In this document: one piece after another, positions 55,642-64,000 of the stretch
How the letters are laid out: each line of letters opens with the position of its first letter
Numbering within the stretch: the first letter of the stretch is position 1
DNA from: Balaenoptera acutorostrata
Lineage: Eukaryota; Chordata; Mammalia; Artiodactyla; Balaenopteridae
DNA length: 64,000 nucleotides
NCBI RefSeq assembly: GCF_949987535.1
Contig: NC_080067.1
Coordinates: forward strand, 50,900,910 to 50,964,909
Direction: 5' to 3'
Notes under the pieces: model-generated
Databases searched by the model: none
Told to the model about the DNA's origin: nothing
What the model saw: the letters and a program-made list of their open reading frames with translations, nothing else
Program-made: the position numbers and the translations under genes

Positions 55642-57319
55642 CCTCTGTGAATGCATAGCATTCTTTTTCAAAACAGGATATTCCATTTTCAAAGCAAAAG
55701 AAACCAAATGTCTTCCTTCTCTGTCAGGTGTCTGTTACTCTTCTGAGTGCACTTAGCAGAAATCCCTGGTGACAAGTTTTATAAAATGTCCTTTTGAGTT
55801 TGAAGCAGTGATATGGATTTCACCACATTTTTATTTATGCTGGTCACAAATCTGGTGCCTGTCTGGTGGGATAAGAAGGAAGATGAACACCCATGTTTAT
55901 GTTGTTTGTGAGTGAGATGTCACTGTTGTCTCACAATTTCTAAAACTGTTCAGACTTTTTTCTGTGGCAGAAGACCTCTCTATCGTAGAATCACTTTGTC
56001 TCAGAAATTAATGTACTTGATTTTTATTTGAATTAATTGAGAAGCAACTCTAGATGTACGGATACTAATGCATGTAAGATATTGAATGATTTTGTTCAAC
56101 TTTAAGTGCAAATATATGGTCACATTCATTACCAACCATTAAGAATTTGATAAACCTATCCAGCAGATGGCAGTGTTACCCCAATTTGGTGGATGTTTAA
56201 CTGATTATTTTGGTCATAGCGGTTGGGGAGGTACAATTTCATTTAAAGGGAATCTTTTTCAAGTATGAACAAATATGGTACCATCTATGCAGGGATTCAA
56301 TAATGCATATAAACTATATCAAGAAATTTTCTGTGTAGAAATGTTAAAATAGCATAATATAAGAAAATCAATACAAATAATTTTCAAAGAACATGTTTTT
56401 TAATAAATTATATATAATTATAATAAAAGTATATGGAAATATAATTTATAAATATAGTTGATAGTTATGTATAATTTATTAAAATAGACTTTTAAAAAAT
56501 TAATGATTTTTATATATTTATTTTGCTTATATATATACATATGTAATATGATTTATTTTATAGCTTGAATAGACATAATCAATAGATCCATATATATGTT
56601 TCTAAAATATTTTTGTGCCAATTTTATAGTATAAAATAAATCATATTTATTTAACTTACTGAATCCATGGGCTAGATTTTAATTGAAGCAGTTAATACAA
56701 GGAAAATAAATGTTAATGGTTCCTCATACCTATTCAGAATTGGGGAACTTTATAAAAGATCTTGAAGAGTGACATGAAATATGAATTCTAAATATGGTAG
56801 GATGTTGACAAAGACAGTGTCAACATGGCAGCATAAGAGGATTAGCTAAGGAAGTGTACATATCATCAGGACTTAGAAGGCCCATGGGTACTTTGACATA
56901 AATTTTTGTTTGTTTGTTTTTTATACTGTGATTTTCCTGTCATTGGTTTCATTTTATATATGCTGGAAAAATTAACATGACCCAAGGAATTACATTTGGG
57001 ATTTACTTTTCCCAGAAAAACATTTAGTAGACTTTTTATAATCAATTTTTTTTTCTAATCAAAACGTGATCTGTGAGCTTTTCATTTAAGGGGGAGAATA
57101 AAGGAGGACACGTGTGTATTGATCGGTTTTACTAGAAAGCATATATTTTGAATTTACTATTTCTGGCAGTAACATGAGACTTTCATTTTTGATTGGGAAA
57201 TATACACTATAAATTAAAACATAGTTGAACAAATATATGTAAAAATGTTATTCAAAATTTACCATAATCATTCTAAGGAAAGGACACGTGTGTATTGATT
57301 GTTTTAAGGAAAGCTTAAA
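55642..57319. other. Unassigned AT-rich DNA
   Basis: No gene or recognised repeat, apart from the CTCF-like motif at 56,160-56,173. 56,400-56,660 is extremely AT-rich. GACACGTGTGTATTGAT is repeated at 57,108-57,124 and 57,283-57,299. Confidence 0.5.
56160..56173 (+). promoter_or_regulatory. CTCF-like core motif
   Basis: CCAGCAGATGGCAG fits the published CTCF core consensus CCASYAGRKGGCRS at all 14 positions, and the 3' neighbour 'tgtta' is compatible. It lies outside the repeats I can identify. Occupancy cannot be judged from sequence. Confidence 0.4.
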
Positions 57320-57513
57320 TACGGTGCTTTTCAAAGTGTGATCCCTGTGCTAACAGCCTCAGTACTACCTGGGAATGTGTTAGAAATACACATTCTTAGA
57401 CCTCACCCCAGACCTAAAGAATGAGAAACTCAGGGGTTGATATAGAGCCCACCAGCTGTGTTTTAACTTCTCCAACAGATTCTGAAGCCATGAAGGTTTG
57501 AGAACCATTGCTC
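57320..57513 (+). mobile_element. MER5A hAT DNA transposon (non-autonomous)
   Basis: 'ttttcaaagtgtgatccctg', 'taacagcctcagtactacct', 'gggaatgtgttagaaataca', 'acctcaccccagacctaaag', 'agctgtgttttaacttctcc' and an end 'ggtttgagaaccattgctct' match the MER5A layout almost end to end. Confidence 0.92.
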
Positions 57514-57625
57514 TAGTATAGTGGTTTACAACCCTAGCAGTGGAGTAGAATCACCTTGAGATCTTTTTCAAATGACTTTGCCTGATCTCCACCCATGTTG
57601 GTTCTGATTTAGTAGGTTTCGAAAT
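57514..57625 (+). mobile_element. Second MER5-type hAT fragment
   Basis: 'agtggtttacaaccctagca', 'gtagaatcaccttgagatct', 'ttttcaaatgactttgcctg' and 'ggttctgatttagtaggttt' match a MER5B-like element lying directly after the MER5A in the same orientation. Confidence 0.8.
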
Positions 57626-58479
57626 ATTTTTAAGCTATTTCTTACAACACTGTACATAACACAGTTACACTGTAATATGTTACTGATCTAATATTTTGTA
57701 TGTTCCACAATGCTTTTTCTTTTTTCTCTTTTTCTTTCTCCCTCTTTTCCTCTTTTGTCATAGGCTACTGCTATACATCCAAAGGAAAAAACAACAACAG
57801 CAACATTTCTACATTTTAACAAAATCTATCATTATACCATGTTGACTTCGTAAACTAACTTTTCTAAATTAATCTTATAGACTCACACATGGTCCACCTC
57901 TAAATTAAACTGGCAACTGTACTCCACTGGGAAAAAAATCATGGAGAGCGAATACTGAATCTCTGTCCAAAGAAAAATGTAATCTAAGATTTAGATACAA
58001 CCCTATTCAACTTGATATTTACACTAATTCTAAGCACTTAATCTAATTTATTATTTTGTTTGATTATAAAAACAACACAAGTTCACTATATAAAAGTATA
58101 AAGAAAAAAGTAATTTACCCACAATTATCAATTTGTAATACACATAATTTACATAAATATATAAATTTATAATATATAGTATACACATAAAACATTTATA
58201 AAAGTTAATATATTGCTTTGATGTATATCAAAAATTTTATGCAAATGTATTTATTGTATATGTGCATATTGAATATTAAGTAAATAAATCTATATAATCT
58301 CATTAATGATGTACATTATGCCTTATTTAAACATTATTATACTAGTTTTAATTTTTATAAAAATTCTGCAATGGTAATTGTATACTTTTTCTACATATCT
58401 ATATATCCAATCAATAAATACATAGATACATAGATAAATAACTAATTATTTTTGGCATTTTAACAATTTATATAAATGG

Positions 58480-59460
58480 TAGAATCATACTTATCTGTCA
58501 CTTTCAGTTTCCTTTTGGCTCACAATTATATTTTTGAGATTTTTTCCATGTCTATCCTCTTATTTATAATATTAGAGTTTATTGTAAGATTAAAACATAC
58601 TTTATTCATTCTCCTAGGTACTATTCTTTCAGAGAAAATTATTTTTTGAAATATTTTATGACATTACTAGAAATGAATATTGTTGTATATATTTCTTTGT
58701 GCACATGTGATCTTTCTCTCCAGAGTAGAAATCTGGATTAATCAATGCTGGGCTACATAGTCAACAGTTCTGGAATCACTAAAATGCTTTTCCCAAGTAA
58801 TTGTGCCAACTTGAACTGCCTGTGAGAAAATTTAAATGGTCCATTACCCAATAAGCTTACTACAGTTTTATATAATGGCTTTTTATTATTATTTATCTTT
58901 TGCTCCACTGATGGTTGTGAAATAGTAACATACTGTTTTAATTTACATTTACATGTCATTGGAATTTAAACATTTTCTCCAATTGTTACTGATTAACAGT
59001 TTGTTAATCAAATTTTGATTTTCTCTGTTGTGAGAGAATTGTTGTATGTGAATTGTCTGTTCAGATACTTTGGACTCTGCTTTGTTTGTTAATTTTTTAT
59101 TAACTTGTAACAGCTTCTGTCACGGCTGCTAAAATTGTTCATTATTTACCTGTAAATATGTTTTCCTAGAGGGGCATTTGTATACTCACTTTGCTTAGTG
59201 GCTTTTGTTATTGATAAGTTTCAATTGTATAATAGATAACATTATTTTTTTACATTTTGTCCTTTTATTTTCTTAAGAAAGCTATATTGTTACATATTCT
59301 CCTTTGTTGTACTCTAAATGTTTTACTTTTCTTATGTTCATAATGTGGCCTTTATTCCTCTCAAATTTATTTTCTTCATAGGTAAGACAGGGACCAGATG
59401 AGGTTGGTTTTTGTTTTTATACCTGTATAAGTAAATTATTTTTCTAGGACTGTTTATTGA
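58480..59460 (-). repeat. Old L1M LINE (antisense)
   Basis: Antisense L1 landmarks in order: 'gagattttttccatgtctat', 'aatttacatttacatgtcat', 'attgtctgttcagatacttt', then 'gtcatta'-poor sequence leading to 'aaatgttttacttttcttat' and 'agggaccagatgaggttggt'. Identity is low. It is among the oldest L1 pieces here. Confidence 0.6.
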
Positions 59461-60754
59461 ACATAAATTTTGGAGTGAAATCTTATTTTCAGTTTTGGTG
59501 AGTCTCAGCCTCGGAATCTCCGCTATTGCAGAGCATCCAACTGGAATGTTGTCTGTGTTCACAGGGTCCCTCCCTCTGGCACAATCTGAATTCTAATTCC
59601 TGTCTACTCGAAGTGGTGAGACTGCAGAGTATTCCAAGCAGTATTTTTTGGGAGGTTATTAAACATTTCAGCTTCTGCCCATGCAGAGTTTAGCAAATAT
59701 CTTTGTGAAAATGAGTGTGTATCAGGCTTAGGTCTGCATCTCGCCCTTCTTACAGAGCCTGTGTTCTTCAGTCTCTAATTTTGTCTCCGTGAATCAAGGA
59801 GGCCACCAAAAGAGCCTATTGCTTTCTTCTTGAGCAGCCTCCCTCTGCCCACAAAAGGCTCCTGTTCTCAACCTCTATGCTGCACACAGGATGGATGAAG
59901 GGGTTACAGAATATCAGCTCACATCCCCATGGTTTCCTGGCTCCCGAGTCTTGGTCCCTGCAGTCCCAGTTTCTCCAGAAGCCCTCTTATGTCCTTAAAT
60001 GGATCCCAAATGTTTTATCTGTGTTTTCTAATTATTCTCAGGAGAGTTGTATTGCTTCAGGCTACTCCATTATAACCAGAAGCAAAAGTATAATGTGATT
60101 AATTTTATATTTGAATTTGTTTAATTTATTTTGTATTCTTAATTTATTTGTGTGTCTTGCATTTACTGTGCTTTATCCTTTGTTTATATGGAAAAAGCAT
60201 TCTCTTTTACTCTGTCCTTCTATTTGTGTTTTAAAGTTCTTATTACCCTAACTCCCCACTCCCTCCTTAGAAGATGTATATTTAAGGATATACTTTCAAT
60301 AATTTTCTTTACTATTGTAGCATGCATAACTGCCATAGAAGGTCTGAAGCTAATAAAGACTTCTATCCTACTCCTAAATAAAAGAAGAGACTGATTGCTT
60401 TAACATCGCATACCTGCTCTCCAGTTTCATGCTATTGTGCTAGTTATTTTATTTTAACAAGTTTTTAAACCGCCAAAAAGTTCTTATTAAGATTTCAAAT
60501 CTTTTTAATTTTTAAAAAATATTTGCCAGCACAATTAATATTTTTTTAAAATTACATGCTTCTTTCATCTCTTCTCTCTTCTGGTTTCCAAAATGCATCC
60601 TTTATTTAACTTTTCATGAATAGCAATGAATAACATTTTCAAGTTTGACAATGTGAAAATGTTTGTATTTGTCTCACTCTTTACTTGTAATACAATAGGA
60701 CATGAAACTGCTTCTGGTCAGTTCATTATTTAAGTTCTTAATAATTAATAATTG
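59461..60754. other. Unassigned DNA
   Basis: 59,480-59,990 is more GC-balanced and may be further old L1 3' sequence, but I cannot align it with confidence. No exon is supported; frames at 59,877-60,098 and 60,152-60,394 lack domains. Confidence 0.45.
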
Positions 60755-60895
60755 TTTTGGAACTATGTATGGTGACTGATGTCAACTAGATTTATTGTGG
60801 TGATAATTTTGCAATATATACAAATATCAAATAATTACTTCATGCAGCTGAAATTAATATAATGTTATATGTCAATTTTTCCTCAATTAAAAAGC
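60755..60895 (+). repeat. Old L1M 3' terminus
   Basis: 'actagatttattgtggtgat', 'ttttgcaatatatacaaata', 'tcaaataattacttcatgca' and 'cctcaattaaaaagcc' match an L1M 3' end, the family seen in antisense at 47,105-47,420. Confidence 0.7.
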
Positions 60896-61007
60896 CCAGA
60901 GATTTGATCTATGGCCCTCACATAGTTTAAACTGAAGTTATGTGTTACCAAGATCATAATCACCACCATCGGAATCCACGGCTCAAATCTATTATCTATG
61001 TATTTAC

Positions 61008-61041
<34 letters not shown>

Positions 61042-61051
61042 GTAGAGAGAG
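61008..61051. repeat. (CT)n(TA)n(GA)n palindromic microsatellite
   Basis: About eight CT units, then a TA run, then about eight GA units. The CT and GA arms are complementary and flank the TA centre, so the tract can fold into a hairpin. Confidence 0.95.
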
Positions 61052-61447
61052 AGAGAGAGATCACAAAATGTAAGGACTTTAAATGACCCTAGATCCCTAG
61101 CAATTATGGAGTTCAGTTTATCACTGTGGGACAGAATTATAATATTTTTGACAGATGGTCATCAACCTGCTTCTGTTAGGCAGCACACTATACATATTAA
61201 CTGCTCATTTCATTCCCCAACTGCTTTAGTTGCTGAGATAGTATATCAAATCCACTGATTTTTATTATCACTATCTTTATTTTGTCTTTGTTTCTGAAAT
61301 CAGTATCTTCAGGAAAATGCTATCGTGAACTATAAATGGAACTATAAATGGATACAGCTAAAAATACACTCCTAAGGATAACAATTCACTGGAGCATTTT
61401 TGGATAGAACAAGCCAACTTCAATAAGTCACTTTACTTTCTTTCTTT

Positions 61448-61602
61448 TTTAATCTTTATTGAGGTATAATTGCTTAACATTGTTGTGTTAGTTGCTGCTG
61501 TATAACAAAATGAATCAGCTATACGTATACATATATCCCCATATCCCCTCCCTCTTGTGTCTCCCTCGCACCCTCCCTATCCCACCCCTCTATGTGGTCA
61601 TA
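61448..61602 (-). mobile_element. L1 3' UTR end (antisense, strongly 5'-truncated)
   Basis: It is the complement of 42,965-43,108: 'aatctttattgaggtataat', 'tgttgtgttagttgctgctg', 'gaatcagctatacgtataca', 'ccctccctcttgtgtctccc' and 'ccctccctatcccacccctc'. Its T-rich left end is the tail. It belongs to the same L1 lineage as 40,183-43,124. No clear TSD. Confidence 0.92.
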
Positions 61603-61694
61603 AGTGGAAAAGAAGAAATCTTTATTTCTGGGTTAGTAGCTAAGTATAAGCTTCTTTTTACTTCCAATGTAATATTTAGATAAGTAAAATATCC

Positions 61695-61925
61695 TAGCAT
61701 ATGATACAGTATTGATTAAGAATGAGAGCTTTGGAGTGAGCTCATCCCAAGTGGTGTCTGACTCTGCACTTACTAGCTTTGCCTATAGATATTGGGAAAA
61801 TTTCTTACACATTTTACCTAACCTGTAAAATGGGATGAAATGATATCTTCATAATGAGCTCTTGAGGAAATTAAATAAAATAGCACATATAAAAGATTTA
61901 ACACAATGACCAGCTGTTGATGGGG
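61695..61925 (+). repeat. MIR SINE
   Basis: 'tacagtattgattaagaatg', 'agagctttggagtgagctca', 'tctgactctgcacttactag', 'cctaacctgtaaaatgggat', 'ttgaggaaattaaataaaat' and 'gatttaacacaatgaccagc' span a nearly full-length MIR. Confidence 0.88.
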
Positions 61926-62099
61926 AGGAGAGTCATATTGAAAGATATTTAGGAGATATATAGAGACCACTTCATCATTTGTATATGATAATCGCTTACA
62001 GAAGAAAATTTGATTGGCAGAAGGTGTATTACTTAGGACACAGATTAAGACAATGGCATATGTATTGTGGATGCATTGTAGCAGCACCCATACATAGGT

Positions 62100-62520
62100 A
62101 CTGAACTCTGTATTACTTATGATACAAGCTCAGTTACTGTGACAAAGGTTCAAAAACAGCAGTGGCTTAAACAAGATAGAAGTTTGTCTGTCAAGTAAGA
62201 GTTTTATCATGGGCAGTCCAGGGTTATTATTGCGGTTGTATTGTATCTGGAACACAGGCACTTTGTATATTGTTGCTCTGCCATTTTTCACATGTGGCTT
62301 TGACCCCTTTGCATAATAAAGGTGTTATATTTCCACCATATCCATATTCCACGGAGTAGGAAGGAGAGAAACTAATGGAGATCATAATCCCTTTCTTTAA
62401 ATCTGAGTCAGGAAGGTGACCATGTCACTAACTTTCCATCACCCAAAACATAATTACATATACCCACCTGCAAAGGACATTGCAACATGCAGTATTTATC
62501 TCAGTTACTAGGAGATCAAT
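62100..62520. repeat. Interspersed repeat of uncertain class
   Basis: 'cagcagtggcttaaacaaga', 'tatattgttgctctgccatt', 'cacatgtggctttgacccct' and 'ttacatatacccacctgcaa' resemble a common mammalian repeat, probably LTR or DNA transposon derived. I cannot name it. No coding potential. Confidence 0.4.
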
Positions 62521-63029
62521 TAAACTCACAGAACCTCTGTTATTTGAAGGGAAATGGGGAAAGTGGGTATTGAATTTCTTCCATGGTTTACCAGTTTAGC
62601 CACCCAAGTATACTTTTCTCACTCCCTCACTTTCCAAATGAGACAATGACAATAACATGTCTTAGTAAGTTATTTTATCCTACTCCAAGTCAGGATCTTT
62701 AATTTATGAATGATCCTCTACATAAAGGAGAAATTACCTGCCCCCCCAAAACCAGATATAAAATGGTAGAGTAGCAGACAGATGACCACAATTAAAATCT
62801 TCCTCTAAAAAGCAGATAATGGGAAACATAATTAATCATCAATCCATGATAATGATCATATTACAGAAATTATGGGAATTTCTTGCCCTAAACATTGAAA
62901 ATATAATTTAGCCCATGTGACAGCCTGGATCTTGTTCTGTCCATTGCTCTCTGTGGTCCCTGGCTTTGACCTCTGAAGGATGTTTCTTGCCCATCATTTA
63001 TTCTGGAAGAATTTAATGTGGGCATTGGA

Positions 63030-63085
63030 GAATATATATATATATTGGATATATATATATATATATCCAATATATATTGGAGCTC
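63030..63085. repeat. AT-rich palindrome (ATTGGATATA arms)
   Basis: TATATATTGGATATA and TATATCCAATATATA are complementary arms around an (AT)n centre, and a further ATTGGAG lies on each side of the tract (63,024-63,030 and 63,076-63,082). The block can form a long hairpin or cruciform. Confidence 0.93.
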
Positions 63086-63530
63086 TTGGGGATGTAAGAT
63101 ATTGCAACCCATCTTTTCCTGCAGGCAAATTTGGGATTCAGAGGATCAAACACTGGCAATAAATTACCCTGCAAAATAAGAAGACTGTCAGTTTATTGGC
63201 AGACAGGAAGTTCCAAATGCAAATAAGCACAGTTAGAGGTCACATTTTGACAATTTTTTTTAGAAAACACTGACTTTTGGTTACTACCTTCTGTGCTCTT
63301 TACATTATTTTTTCATTTGGCTTATTAAAGCCATTCGATATAGTAGGTTTGGATGGAAGAGTAATTGTCTTAATCTCATTTTTTACCATTTAGCTGGCTT
63401 CCAACGTCCATCCAAGAATATAGAGGGAACTTCTTAAATAATGGGAGAATCTAGAATAGAAGTTATTTGAAGCAATACACCTAAAGTTGTGTGTAGCAAT
63501 TGCCATCACAATCTTGTCAGTCAAAACATA

Positions 63531-63665
63531 ACTTCCCTGGTAGTCCAGTGGTTAAGGCTCTGTGCTTCCAATTCAGGGGGCACGGGTTCGATTCCTGGTC
63601 AGGGAACTAATATCCCACGTGCCTCAAGGCAAAATAAAAATAGAAATAAAATCAATAAAAAAAAA
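63531..63665 (+). mobile_element. Short tRNA-derived SINE of CHR type
   Basis: 'acttccctggtagtccagtg' (A-box region), 'cacgggttcgattcctggtc' (good B box, GGTTCGATTCC), 'ggaactaatatcccacgtgc', then an A-rich tail to 63,665. It has the short structure, like 38,670-38,803. No clear TSD. Confidence 0.94.
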
Positions 63666-64000
63666 TTATTATATGGCCACCTCTAGAGGTAAAGCCATAT
63701 GAGAAATGTATTCTGTGTATGGGGAGTGACACACCAAGATGTTACTTAGACTGTTATTAATAAATAAGGGAAGAACTGATATTAGAAAATAATTAGCAAT
63801 CTCTGACACTGAAAGATGAACACTTGTTTTGAAACACAGTGCTTTTTATATTAATTAAATTTAAGTTTGTTAAATCTTTCAATTAAAAGACAAAGAATGT
63901 TGATATGCCATTTACAAGAATGATATCTAAAATATAAGGATGAAGAAAGGTGGAAAGTAAACAAACGATGTGTATGAAAAAATTGCTAGGAATATGTTAG
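63666..64000. other. Unassigned AT-rich DNA at the right edge
   Basis: Nothing recognised. Confidence 0.6.

Noticed and set aside
63540..63602. tRNA gene
   Set aside because: Again a SINE head with an A-rich tail, not a tRNA.

Overview
The window is vertebrate genomic DNA, almost certainly from a whale, dolphin or close relative. It is visibly AT-rich and shows no operons, ribosome binding sites or long intact open reading frames. Five tRNA-derived SINEs of the CHR type (cetacean/hippopotamus/ruminant) are present. Three of them are the long form of about 300 bp that is typical of cetaceans, and I recognised no ruminant BovB LINE. Other repeats are cetartiodactyl-type L1, mammal-wide L2, MIR and MER5 copies, Tigger-like DNA transposon remains, MaLR/ERVL LTRs and class I endogenous retrovirus fragments. 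I recognise no host protein-coding exon, rRNA, tRNA or CRISPR array. This reads as an intergenic or deep intronic segment.

Layout: 1-390 is an L1 ORF2 piece that stops abruptly. 390-9,900 holds old MIR, an MLT2-like LTR, a long CHR SINE, L2, a Tigger-like fragment and two L1M remnants, one split by a SINE with a visible target-site duplication (TSD). About 10,000-12,270 looks like a decayed ERVL pol on the minus strand. 12,300-16,800 is mostly unassigned. 16,800-23,352 is a nested LINE locus: an old L1M ORF2 fragment was interrupted by a younger L1 (17,281-22,339) that carried about 0.92 kb of foreign 3' flanking DNA, with a 15-bp TSD around the whole insertion. 25,490-28,890 is a broken class I ERV pol split by a CpG-rich minus-strand LTR; a second minus-strand LTR and a plus-strand LTR follow to 31,245. 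34,855-36,130 is an antisense L2 split by two LTRs. 37,876-38,370 is an MLT2-like LTR. 40,183-43,124 is a 5'-truncated L1, followed by an old L1M and a CA repeat. 46,900-51,905 holds old L1M/L2 pieces and a MIR split by both an L1M and an LTR-like repeat. 54,180-55,600 holds L2 and a CHR SINE. 57,320-57,625 holds two MER5 elements. The rest is old L1M 3' ends, simple repeats and DNA I cannot assign.

No genes act together here. The biology is the layered history of retrotransposition. The most informative locus is the L1 3' transduction at 17,281-23,270. I found no credible sign of an undescribed functional system. Repeat family names come from my memory of consensus sequences, so subfamily assignments and edges are approximate.
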